This document shows positions 24,416 through 32,902 of a stretch of 64,000 nt of DNA, one piece after another. The stretch covers positions 186,001-250,000 of the forward strand of contig CAVVXU010000004.1 in assembly GCA_963752325.1 (NCBI GenBank), written 5' to 3'. The DNA comes from CAVTJL01 sp963752325 (GTDB lineage: Bacteria > Pseudomonadota > Alphaproteobacteria > Geminicoccales > Geminicoccaceae). Made by a program: the position numbers and the translations under genes. Below the pieces are notes generated by a model that saw nothing but the letters and a program-made list of their open reading frames with translations, made no database searches and was not told the DNA's origin. Numbering within the stretch: position 1 is the stretch's first letter; each line of letters begins with the position of its first letter.

Positions 24416-25897
24416 GCTCTGTCCTGCCCTCATCCCTCGACGAGCTGGCCGACCAGGCGCGGGCGGACCTGGAGCTTCTGGCCTATCCCGCGACCTCCTG
24501 GGTGACGCCGCGGCGGACCGCCGACGGGCGCCCGGTGCAGGCCGTGCTGGTCGTGGGTGGCGGCCAGTCGGGCCTCGTGGTCGCGGCCGCCCTCCGGCGC
24601 GAGGGTGTTCCAGACGTCACGCTGCTCGACCGCCAGCCCGAGGGCTTCGAGGGCGTCTGGGAGACCTTCGCCCGCATGCGCGAGCTGCGCACGCCCAAGT
24701 CCCTGAACGGCATGGAGTTCGGCTGTCCCAGCCTGTCGGTGCAGCGCTGGTACCAGGTGCGCCACGGCATGGAGGCCTGGCGCCGGATCGAGCGCATCCC
24801 GCGCCGCGACTGGATGGACTATCTGCGCTGGTACCGGGCGACGCTGGCGCTGCCGGTCGAGAACGAGGCCAGGGTTATCGACGTGCGGCCGGAGGCGGGC
24901 TTCATTGCTGTCGATCTGCTGCGCGACGGCCGGGCCGAGACCCGCTTGGCCCGTACCGTCGTGCTCGCGACCGGGTATGATGGTGCGGGCCACTGGCGGG
25001 TGCCTGGCTTCGTGAGTGAGAGCTTGCCGCCCGAGCGCTACCACCACACCAACGGCCCGATCGACTTCGCCCGTCTCGCGGGCAAGCGGATCGGCGTCCT
25101 CGGTCACGCGGCCTCGGCTTTCGACAATGCCGGTGCCGCCCTTGCCGCCGGCGCCGCCTCGGTCGACCTCTGCTTCCGTCGCACGAGGCTGCCGCGGATC
25201 AACCCGCATCGCCATATCGAGACGGCCGGGATGATGAGCCATTTCGCCGAGCTGCCGGACGCGATCCGCTGGCAGGTGGCCCGCCACTTCCGCCTCGTCG
25301 ATCAGCCACCGCCGATGCTCGCCTTCGAGACCGCGATGGCCCATCCGCGGTTCCGCCTCCATCCGGCGCGCGCCTGGACGAGCCTTCGCCTGGAGGGCGG
25401 CGAGATCGTCATCGGCACGCCGCAGGGCGAGCTTCGCGTCGACCATGTGCTGCTCGGCACCGGCGTGGTCGTCGATCTCGAGGCGCGCGAGGAGCTGCGC
25501 ACGCTGGCGCCCAGGATCCAACGCTGGCGCGACCGCTACCAGCCGCCGCCCGAGGAGGCCGACGATCGGCTGGGTGCTCTGCCCTATGTCGCTGCGCGAC
25601 TTCGCCTTCCTGCCGAAGGACCCGGCCGATGCATGGGTCGAGCGCGTCTTCTGCTTCAACGCCGCGAGCAGGGTGAGCCATCCGCCGCACGCGAGCTCGA
25701 TCAGCGGCCATCGGCATAGCGCTCGACGCGTCGTCGACGGTGTCACCAGGCGCCTCTTCCTGGATCAGGCGGAGCAGGTGGTGCCCGATCTTCGCGCCTT
25801 CGCCACGGTCGATCTGCCGATCGCCGACCATTTCGAGGAAAGCTACCGGGCGGCGATGCCGGCCGCCTGGGCAACGACGGGGAGTCTCGCATCATGA
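24412..25897 (+). CDS. FAD/NAD(P)-dependent monooxygenase (one frameshift)
   Basis: About 494 residues when corrected. Near the N-terminus VLVVGGGQSGLVVAAAL is the FAD-binding GxGxxG region; LATGYDG and RIGVLGHAASAFDNAGA are the flavin-monooxygenase ATGY and the NADPH-binding Rossmann elements. FEGVWETFARM lies where FxGxWxx appears in FMO/BVMO proteins. At about 25588 one extra base shifts the frame after GALPY. The C-terminus continues in another frame (LRDFAFLPKDPADAWVERVF, then CFNAASRVSHPP) to the stop at 25897. The uninterrupted first frame alone would end at 25719. Overlaps the oxygenase and the following gene by ATGA. Confidence 0.8.
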
Positions 25898-26404
25898 TCA
25901 GCGCCGGCCTCAAGCTCATCGAGCTGCCGATCTGCACGCTGACACCCGAGGCGTTTGCGCCCTACGGCACCGTGATCCCGCCGATGGAGGACGGCATGCC
26001 CTTCGGCCTCAGGACGCCCAGCTCGATCTCAGCGGTGGGACGCCGCGCTTCTACGCGATGCGCGTGCCGGCACGCGGCCTCGTCGTCAAGCAGATCACCC
26101 GCCATCGCCTCGTGACCCAGTCGCTGGCCTCGGTCGGCGGGCATGACTGGTGCATCGCGGTGGCATCGCCGCGAGGGTCTCGACCGAGAGGATGCCGGAG
26201 CCCCGGCTCGAGGACATCAAGGCCTTCCGCATGCCGGGCGATGTGGCGATGATGCTCTACAAGGGCAGCTGGCATGCCGGGCCGATGTTCGAGGGCGAGG
26301 AGCAGAGCTTCTTCAACCTCGAGCTCGCCGACACCAACCTCGTCGATCACCACACCTGCCAACTCGTCGAGCGCTACGGAGCGGCGCTGAAGCTGGTCGG
26401 ATGA
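25894..26404 (+). pseudogene. Ureidoglycolate lyase/hydrolase-like protein (two frameshifts)
   Basis: From ATG 25894 (overlapping the monooxygenase stop) the frame gives LKLIELPICTLTPEAFAPYG, then TVIPPMEDG, the AllA-family start. After a shift near 26008 a second frame reads DAQLDLSGGTPRFYAMRVP, then ITRHRLVTQSLASVGGHDW. After another near 26170 the third frame reads MPEPRLEDIKAFRMPGDVAM, then LYKGSWHAGPMF and DTNLVDHHTCQL. Together these make a full-length (about 170 residues) AllA-like cupin, so two single-base changes separate it from a working gene. In purine catabolism AllA splits ureidoglycolate; here the substrate is unknown. Confidence 0.75.
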
Positions 26405-26412
26405 TCCGGCCG

Positions 26413-27384
26413 TCAGGCGCCGACCACCGCCCGCAGCAGGCCTTTGCCCGCCTGCGGGAAAGGTGGTGCCTCTCCCCTGTCGTCCAGGGTGACGAGCGCC
26501 TCCGCCACCCGATCGGCGAAGACTGCCGCCGCCACCGGCAGCGTGCGGCGCATCTTGACGGTGACGGCGATGGTCTCGTTGTGAAACCTGCGCTCGACCA
26601 CCGGCACGAAGGTGACCTCGCCGCGGGCGATCTCGCCGCGGATGCCGACGCGCGAGCGGATCCCGATGCCGATGCCGGCCTTGACCATGGCGGTCATCGC
26701 CTCGAAGGAGGTCGTCTCGGCCACACGGAAGAAGAGGCTGTCGCCGCTGCCGTCGAACTGGCCGTCGAAGAGATGGCGGATGGAATAGCCGGCATCGGGC
26801 AGGATCAGGGGCTCGCTCATGAGGTCGGCCAGCCGCAGCACCGGGCGCGAGGCCAAAGGATGGTCTGGCCGCATCACGGCACCGATCGCGACGGCTATCT
26901 CGCCATGCCACCGAACGCGTGGATCGCGTGTGGGGTTGAAGGCTATGCCGATGTCGGCGCTGCCGTCGCCAACCTCCTCGACGACACCCTCCATGTCCCG
27001 GACGCGGACCGCGAAGGTGACGTTCGGGTGGTTCTTCCGATAGGCGACGACCAGATCGGGCAGGAGGTCCTTGGCCAGCCCCTCCTCGCAGGCGACCGTG
27101 ACATGGCCGCGCCGCATCCGGCGCAGCTCGTCGATCTCCGAGAGCGCCCGCGCCAAGTCGTTCTGCGCCTTCAGCACATATTGATGAAAGACGTCGCCGG
27201 CCGAGGTCGGGCGCACGCCGTCGGCACAGCGCTCGAAGAGCTGGCAGCCGATCTGCTCCTCGAGCTTGATGATCTGCCGGTTCAGCGCCGAGGGGGCCAC
27301 ATGCAGCCGCTCCGCCGCCTTGCGGATCGAGCGGGCGCGCACGACCTCGCGGAAATATTTGAGCGCGATCCACTGGAAGTGCAT
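26413..27384 (-). CDS. LysR-family regulator of the catabolic locus
   Basis: A 323-residue LysR regulator. The N-terminal winged HTH is FREVVRARSIRKAAERLHVA, then PSALNRQIIKLEEQIGCQLF, followed by the effector-binding domain (VTVACEEGLAKDLLPDLVVA). It is transcribed divergently from the creatininase gene, with only 62 bp between the starts, and convergently toward the transporter/oxygenase operon, whose last gene ends 9 bp from its stop. That layout fits a local regulator of both arms responding to the imported compound or a breakdown product. Confidence 0.9.
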   Translation of the reverse strand: MHFQWIALKYFREVVRARSIRKAAERLHVAPSALNRQIIKLEEQIGCQLFERCADGVRPTSAGDVFHQYVLKAQNDLARALSEIDELRRMRRGHVTVACEEGLAKDLLPDLVVAYRKNHPNVTFAVRVRDMEGVVEEVGDGSADIGIAFNPTRDPRVRWHGEIAVAIGAVMRPDHPLASRPVLRLADLMSEPLILPDAGYSIRHLFDGQFDGSGDSLFFRVAETTSFEAMTAMVKAGIGIGIRSRVGIRGEIARGEVTFVPVVERRFHNETIAVTVKMRRTLPVAAAVFADRVAEALVTLDDRGEAPPFPQAGKGLLRAVVGA

Positions 27385-27446
27385 GGCGCTTCCTCGTCGT
27401 GGCTGGAGCAGTCGCCGGTCAGGGCAGCAATCCCTGTGCCACATCC

Positions 27447-28270
27447 ATGACCCGGTCTTCTTCCCGCTGGTGGTGGGACCTTTCCACGCGCGAGTTCGCG
27501 GCGCTCGACTTGGCCGGCACCGTCGCCATTCTGCCGGTCGGCCGCCGTCGAGCAGCACGGGGCCCATCTGCCGGTCCGCGTGGATGCCGCGATCAACGAG
27601 GGAATCCTCCGCCGCGCAGTCGAGCTGATGCCCGACGACCTGCCGGCGCTGGTCATGCCGGCGATGCCGGTCGGCAAGTCCAACGAGCACCTGGCCTTCA
27701 AGGGCACCTTGAGCCTGAGCCACGACACCCTGGCCCGCCTCTGGCTCGATCTCGCCCGCTCCGCCTACCGCGCGGGCATCCGCAAGCTGATCCTCTTCAA
27801 TTCCCACGGCGGCCAGCCGCAGGTGATGGAGATCGTCTGCCGCGAGCTTCGGGTCGAGCTCGGCATGCTCGCCGTCGCCTGCTCCTGGTTTCATCTGGTC
27901 GAGATGAGACGATCTTTTCTCGCCGACCGAGCGACGTCACGGCATCCACGCCGGTGCCATCGAGACGAGCCTGATGCTCCATCTGCACCCGGAGCTGGTG
28001 ACGATGAGCGAGGCGGCGGACTTCGAGCCGAGCTCCGTCGCGATCGAGCGCGACTATCGCCACCTCACCGCCGAAGGCGGCATCAGCTTCGGCTGGCAGG
28101 CGCAGGACCTCCACCCAACGGGTGCCTGTGGCGACGCCACCAAGGCCGACGCCGCCACCGGTGCCGAGCTGCTCGAGCGGGCGGCTCGTGGGCTGGTCGA
28201 GCTCGTCACGGACGTCGCTGCCTTTCCGTTCGAGAAGCTGACGACGGGAACGGCCTTCGATGGCGGCTGA
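27447..28270 (+). pseudogene. Creatininase-family amidohydrolase (two frameshifts)
   Basis: ATG 27447 gives WWWDLSTREFAALDLAGTVA, then ILPVG, the family start. One extra base at about 27540 moves to the frame with VEQHGAHLPVRVDAAINEGI (metal ligands E, H and D), then MPVGKSNEHLAFKGTLSLSH and FNSHGGQPQVMEIVCREL. A further extra A at about 27906 moves to the frame of HGIHAGAIETSLMLHLHPEL (approximately) and GACGDATKADAATGAELLER. All expected creatininase blocks are present in order over about 270 residues, so the gene is complete apart from the two indels. It would open a cyclic amide or amidine ring. Confidence 0.78.
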
Positions 28271-29906
28271 GCTCCTGCCCGTCGCCGAGCCCGAGACCCG
28301 GCGGCTCAGGCTGGAGGACGGCGTCGAGCTCGCGGCCGACATCTACCGGCCCGCCGGCCCCGGGCCGTTTCCGGTGCTGCTGATGCGCCAGCCCTATGGC
28401 CGTAGGATCGCCTCGACTGTCACGCTCGCGCATCCGGCCTGGTACGCCGCACGGGGCTACATCGTCGTCGTCCAGGACGTGCGCGGGCGGGGCGACAGCG
28501 GCGGCCGGTTCGATCCGCTCGAGAGCGAGGAGGCCGACGGCGCCGCAAGCCTTGCCTGGGCTGCCGACCTCGCCGGCTCGAGCGGCCAGGTCGCGACCTA
28601 CGGCTTCAGCTACCAGGCGATGACGCAATATCTGGCCCTGGCCGGCGCCCGCCGTGCCGGCGGCAAGGTGCCCGACGCCATGGTCCCGGCCATGGGCGCC
28701 TGGACCGTTCGCGACGACTGGGTTTTCGAAGGTGGCGCCTTTCGCCTCGCCGGCAACCTGCTCTGGGCCTGCCAGATGGCGGCCGAGACCGCCCGCCTGT
28801 CGGGCGATGCCGATGCCTTCGCATCGCTCTCGGCGGCCGGCAACGGCGCTCCCTGGTCAGGGCCTATGCCTGCACGGCCCGAGCTGCTCGAGCGCTACGC
28901 CCATCTCACCCACTATCATCGCTGGCTCGCCGACGATGCTGCGCTTTGGCAGGCCATCGTCCCCGCGTCGCGCCTCGCGGAAGACCCGCTCGACGTGCCG
29001 TGCCTACATGTCGGCGGCTGGCACGACTTCCTTCTCGACGGCACGCTCGAGGCCCATGCCGCCTTCGCCGCCAGCCGGAGCGCCCCACAGCGGCTCCTCG
29101 TCGGCCCCTGGCTGCACATGCCCTGGGGGCGGCAGCTCGGCGCCCTGGATCTGGGGGCGCAGGCCGTCTCACCGGTCGACGGGGAGGCGTGCCGCTTCCT
29201 CGACCATGTCCTCAAAGGGCGCGGCGAGGCGGGCGATCCGGTCCGGCTCTTCGACATCGGCAGCAAGGCATGGCGCCGCTTCGACGCCTTCCCTGAGCCC
29301 GAGCCCACCAGCCTCTTCCTGTCCTCCAACGGTCTCGCTGCGACCGCCTCGGCCGGCGTGCTGGCACCCGAGCCCGGCCCCGCCGGCCTCGACCGGCTCG
29401 TCCACGATCCTTGGCGGCCTGCACCAGCGGTAGGTGGGGCTCTCGGCACGCCGGCCGGTCTCGTGGACCGCGCGGCTGTCGACGATCGCGCCGACGTCGC
29501 CGTGTACACGAGCGCCCCCCTGAAGGAGCCGCTGCTGCTCGCCGGCAAGGTCGCAGCCGAGCTGGCCGTGGACTGCGACAGGCCCAGCCACGATCTGCAT
29601 GCCGTCCTCTCGCTGGTGACGCCGGACGGTCGCGCCATCACCCTCGCCACCGGGCATTTGCGGGTGGCCAATGCTGCCGCGCCCGGCCCGCGCCGGATCT
29701 CGCTCCACGCCACATGCTGCACGGTCGCCGCCGGGACCTGCCTACGCCTTTCGATCCAAGCCGCCGCTTGGCCTGCCTTTCCGGTGAACCTCGGCACAGG
29801 CATCCGCCCGGAAGAGGGGAGGGTCATAGATGCCCTTGTCACCACCATCGTCATTCATCATGGCGCCGCCGCCCCGTCGCGGCTGCTCCTGCCGATACTG
29901 AAGTAG
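28260..29906 (+). CDS. CocE/NonD-family (peptidase S15-like) hydrolase
   Basis: A 548-residue alpha/beta hydrolase with the X-Pro dipeptidyl-peptidase/CocE layout: RLEDGVELAADIYRPAG, then PVLLMRQPYGR, and VQDVRGRGDSGGRFDPL. The nucleophile is S117 in YGFSYQA (usual GxSYxG, with the last Gly replaced by Ala). The Asp is in VGGWHDFLLDGT and the His in GPWLHMPWG. The C-terminal part is the beta jelly roll (PLLLAGKVAAELAVDCDRPS). It starts 11 bp before the end of the creatininase gene. It would hydrolyse an ester or amide bond of the same substrate family. Confidence 0.88.
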   Translation: MAAELLPVAEPETRRLRLEDGVELAADIYRPAGPGPFPVLLMRQPYGRRIASTVTLAHPAWYAARGYIVVVQDVRGRGDSGGRFDPLESEEADGAASLAWAADLAGSSGQVATYGFSYQAMTQYLALAGARRAGGKVPDAMVPAMGAWTVRDDWVFEGGAFRLAGNLLWACQMAAETARLSGDADAFASLSAAGNGAPWSGPMPARPELLERYAHLTHYHRWLADDAALWQAIVPASRLAEDPLDVPCLHVGGWHDFLLDGTLEAHAAFAASRSAPQRLLVGPWLHMPWGRQLGALDLGAQAVSPVDGEACRFLDHVLKGRGEAGDPVRLFDIGSKAWRRFDAFPEPEPTSLFLSSNGLAATASAGVLAPEPGPAGLDRLVHDPWRPAPAVGGALGTPAGLVDRAAVDDRADVAVYTSAPLKEPLLLAGKVAAELAVDCDRPSHDLHAVLSLVTPDGRAITLATGHLRVANAAAPGPRRISLHATCCTVAAGTCLRLSIQAAAWPAFPVNLGTGIRPEEGRVIDALVTTIVIHHGAAAPSRLLLPILK

Positions 29907-30333
29907 CGAACGTCACCCCGACGTCGGGCCCGCCTACTGCGCCGACGCTCCAGTCATGGCCCAGCGCCCGATCGGGGGGCGGACGCCGCGTTCGGCTCGG
30001 CCGTGAGGCTCGTGCAGTTCCGGATCGGGCCGCCTGGCCCCGTCCTGCCCGAGGGGAGCCTTGTGGAGGAGGGGGCGGCGGCTCACGCTCTGATGGCAAT
30101 GATTCATCAGGCGGATTCGCCACGGGCCCCAGCGGGCCTGGAGCGACGCCGGCCGTCCTGAGGAAACTTGAAAGTCCGTACCGCCCGCAGCGGCCGGCCG
30201 GTTTCACCCGCCTTGACCGGCCCGGTCCGTGCCTGCCCGCCCTTCACTGAGCGTCTTTGTGGTAAGGATCGTGGCAACGAGTGCGGCTGCCTCGCTCTAA
30301 GCCATTCAAATAAGGCCGCATTCTCGTACAAAC
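29907..30333. other. Gap between hydrolase and tRNA-Ser
   Basis: 427 bp without recognisable gene on either strand. No clear terminator after the hydrolase gene was found. Confidence 0.4.
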
Positions 30334-30427
30334 TGGCGGAGGGGATGGGATTCGAACCCACGATACGGGTTTGAGCCCGTATAACGGTTTAGCAAACCGC
30401 CGCCTTCAGCCTCTCGGCCACCCCTCC
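30334..30427 (-). tRNA. tRNA-Ser (GCU)
   Basis: Acceptor stem GGAGGGG (30421-30427 on the complement) pairs with CCCCTCC (30338-30344), followed by discriminator G and an encoded CCA. D-arm GCCGAGAGGC; anticodon loop TTTGCTAAA gives anticodon GCU; a long variable arm (TACGGGCTCAAACCCGTA) is typical of tRNA-Ser; the T-loop is GGTTCGAATCC. All type II tRNA features are present. Confidence 0.97.
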
Positions 30428-30483
30428 GGCAGCGCTCGGATACAAGAGCCTGGCCGTCCTCGTCAATGTCCTCGCTAGGGCAG

Positions 30484-30522
30484 GTGCCGGGCGGACCGGC
30501 CGACGGCCGGTCCGCCCGGCAC
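30484..30522. terminator. Perfect 19-bp palindromic hairpin
   Basis: GTGCCGGGCGGACCGGCCG (30484-30502) is followed, after one base, by its exact reverse complement (30504-30522). It lies 9 bp beyond the stop of the cadherin-like gene (minus strand), which suggests a transcription terminator. There is no T-tract, and it also lies upstream of the tRNA start. Confidence 0.55.
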
Positions 30523-30531
30523 AAAGGCCGG

Positions 30532-31341
30532 TCAGGCGACGAGCGTCTCGTGCCCCGCGTGGACCAGATGGGCGGTCTCGTGGGTCCAGGGCGCTACCGT
30601 GCCGAGGTCGGCCGCGGTCAGCGACTGATGGCCCAGGACGGTCACGTCACCCTTGAACGCCACCTCGTTCGCTGGCCCGGGATCGCCGTTGCCGGCGATC
30701 GTGATGCCGAGGTCGAGCGTGATGTCGTTGCCGTGGACCGAGACGCCGCCACCGTCGGCGGCGCTCAGGATGCCGTCACGGTTGGTGTCGAGCGTGCCGA
30801 TGAGGTCCTGGCTGTTCAGGTAGCACTCCTGGCCGTTGAGGCCGAAGGCGACCTGATAGTCGATCACGTCGTGGCCCGATTCGAACCCCGTGATCGTGTC
30901 GTGGCCGAGGTCGATGAGCTTGTGCGACGGGTCGGTCTCCTCGGAGGCCAAATGAAGGTTGAAGGTGTCCTTGCCGCTCGTGCCGGTCCAATGGTCGTCG
31001 GCAGCCGTGCTCGTGAAGACCTGGCCCTCGGCACCACCGCCGGAGGCATGGGAACTGTCGGCCACGGTCACGCTGACCTTGCCGGTCGCGGTGCCGCCAT
31101 GGCCGTCGTCGATCCGATAGGTGAACCTGTCCTTGCCGTGCCAGTCGGCATCGGGCGTGTAGAGCAGGCTCCCGTCGAGGATCGAGAGGGTTCCGTGATG
31201 CGGTGCCTTGCCGATGCCGGACAGGGACAGCGTATCGCCGTCCCGGTCCGTGTCGTTGGCGACTGCATCGATGGTCACCGCTACGCCCCCTTGCGCTGCC
31301 GCAAAGTCGGCAATCGCATGCGGCTTGTGATTCGTCGGCAT
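30532..31341 (-). CDS. Cadherin-like/RTX-type exported protein
   Basis: A 269-residue protein without N-terminal signal peptide. Residues 15-98 form one cadherin-like (Cadherin_5/VCBS-type) domain: VTIDAVANDTDRDGDTLSLS, then TYRIDDGHGGTATGKVSVTV. From about 105 the serralysin-like calcium module begins (DDHWTGTSGKDTFNLHLA, HDTITGFESGHDVIDY). The module DTNRDGILSAADGGG resembles an EF-hand or dockerin-like Ca loop. It ends HLVHAGHETLVA. These features fit type I secretion. No transporter is nearby. Strong palindrome directly downstream. Confidence 0.72.
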   Translation of the reverse strand: MPTNHKPHAIADFAAAQGGVAVTIDAVANDTDRDGDTLSLSGIGKAPHHGTLSILDGSLLYTPDADWHGKDRFTYRIDDGHGGTATGKVSVTVADSSHASGGGAEGQVFTSTAADDHWTGTSGKDTFNLHLASEETDPSHKLIDLGHDTITGFESGHDVIDYQVAFGLNGQECYLNSQDLIGTLDTNRDGILSAADGGGVSVHGNDITLDLGITIAGNGDPGPANEVAFKGDVTVLGHQSLTAADLGTVAPWTHETAHLVHAGHETLVA

Positions 31342-31499
31342 CTCGGGCCTTCCAGAGGCTGCGGAGGGCGGGTGCCCTGCGGCCCGGCTCCATCAGCCGG
31401 ACGCCCGCGACTGTCGAGCGGGTGCCTGTTGCACTGCAAGAGCGCCGCTAAGTCGCCAGCATCTCCGGGTATGCGTCGATCTAGAGCCGGTCTCGGCTG

Positions 31500-31985
31500 T
31501 CAGATTCCGATCGTCTCGGAGAGGCTGCCGCCCGTCAGCCGCAGGAGCTCGCCGAGGCTGGTGGCGAAAACGCAATGCGGATGTCCGGCCGCCGCCAAGA
31601 GGCGCTCGAAACGGCCGAGGCTGGCGTCGACCGCGGTCGGCAGGGGCGACGGATGGCCGAGAGGGGCGACGCCGCCGATCGCGAAGCCGGTGACCTCGCG
31701 AACCCGGTCGGCATCGGCCCGGCGCACGGGGCCGGCGAGGTCGAGGGCGGCGCCCAGAGCAGCCTGATCGCAGCGCCGATCACCTGCGACGAGCGCCACG
31801 ACAGGCTGGCCTCCGATCTCGAAGACCAGGGACTTGACGATGGCACCCACGGGCACATCGCAGGCAAGGGCCGCATCCGCCGCGGTGCGGGCCGTAGCCT
31901 CGAGAGCGACCACGGCGCTGTCCGAGCCCGCCGCCTCGAGCGCCTCCCGGACCCGGCGCACCGAGGCATTGGCGAGAAGGCTCAT
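31500..31985 (-). CDS. YbaK/EbsC-family aminoacyl-tRNA deacylase
   Basis: A 161-residue protein of the prolyl-tRNA-editing (YbaK/ProX) fold, which hydrolyses mischarged tRNA in trans. Family blocks: TAADAALACDVPVGAIVKSL (with the conserved Lys), VFEIGGQPVVALVAGDRR, FAIGGVAPLGHPSPLPTAVD, and FATSLGELLRLTGG. Its start overlaps the upstream GST gene stop by ATGA. It is the usual small-protein form; the exact tRNA substrate cannot be deduced. Confidence 0.9.
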   Translation of the reverse strand: MSLLANASVRRVREALEAAGSDSAVVALEATARTAADAALACDVPVGAIVKSLVFEIGGQPVVALVAGDRRCDQAALGAALDLAGPVRRADADRVREVTGFAIGGVAPLGHPSPLPTAVDASLGRFERLLAAAGHPHCVFATSLGELLRLTGGSLSETIGI

Positions 31986-32620
31986 GCCGGCATCGGGATG
32001 GCCTGTCCGGTCTTCGGCACGTCGTAGCCCCGGGCCGTGGCCGGCCGGGCCGCGATCGTCTCGTACCAGCGGCGCACGTTGGGGAAATCGCCCCAGCTCA
32101 TGTTGTGCCACTCGAAGCGGGAGATCCAGGGCCAGGTCGCGACATCGGCGATGGTGTAGGTGTCGCCTGCAAGGAACTCGGTCTTGGCGAGGCGCCGGTC
32201 CATCACGCCATAGAGCCTGAGCCCCTCCTTGTGATAGCGCTCCTCGGCATAGGGGGCCTTGCCCGAGTTGAACCTGAGGAAGTGATGCACCTGGCCCAGC
32301 ATCGGCCCGACGCCGCCCATCTGGAACATCAGCCACTCGAGGGTGGCGATCCGCGTCGCCGCCGGCTCCTGCGGCCAGAGCTTGCCCGTCTTCTCGGCCA
32401 GATAGATGAGAATGGCGCCGCTCTCGAAGACGCTCTGGCCGTTGTCGCGGTCGACGATGGCCGGGATCTTGTTGTTCGGGCTGATCGCCAGGAACTCGGG
32501 TCGGAGCTGCTCGTCCTTGCCGATATTGATCGGATGCACCTCGTAGGGGAGACCGCATTCCTCGAGCATGATCGAGACCTTCCGGCCGTTCGGCGTGCTC
32601 CAGGTATAGAGATCGATCAT
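31982..32620 (-). CDS. Glutathione S-transferase (YfcG/Ure2-like)
   Basis: A 212-residue GST. The N-terminal thioredoxin domain is MIDLYTWSTPNGRKVSIMLE, then PEFLAISPNNKIPAIVDRD and VFESGAILIYLAE; the C-terminal helical domain is TYTIADVATWPWISRFEW. The T-x-N-G-x-K-V-x-I motif is that of the Nu-class YfcG/YghU disulfide-bond oxidoreductases. ATG at 32620 begins the thioredoxin fold directly. Translationally coupled to the YbaK gene. Confidence 0.92.
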   Translation of the reverse strand: MIDLYTWSTPNGRKVSIMLEECGLPYEVHPINIGKDEQLRPEFLAISPNNKIPAIVDRDNGQSVFESGAILIYLAEKTGKLWPQEPAATRIATLEWLMFQMGGVGPMLGQVHHFLRFNSGKAPYAEERYHKEGLRLYGVMDRRLAKTEFLAGDTYTIADVATWPWISRFEWHNMSWGDFPNVRRWYETIAARPATARGYDVPKTGQAIPMPA

Positions 32621-32902
32621 CTGACTGCTCCCGCTCGCTGCCCAGCTCGACGCGGGACAGAGGGATAGCGCCTGCCACATCGCAGGTGAAGGCCCGATTG
32701 GGCACGGCGGCCCGGCGCCGGGCGGGCGGCGGCCGCGCCGGAAGGCAGTGGATAACTTATTGGCCGGCCGAGGGGATTTCGGTCTTTACAGGGGGGGACC
32801 CGTGACCCATATACGCGCCTCGACAGTAAGCCTATGCACTGCGGCGCGCGCGGCGGCGGCACACTGATCGTCTTAACTTCCTCACGGGGTTGGGAGGTCG
32901 GT

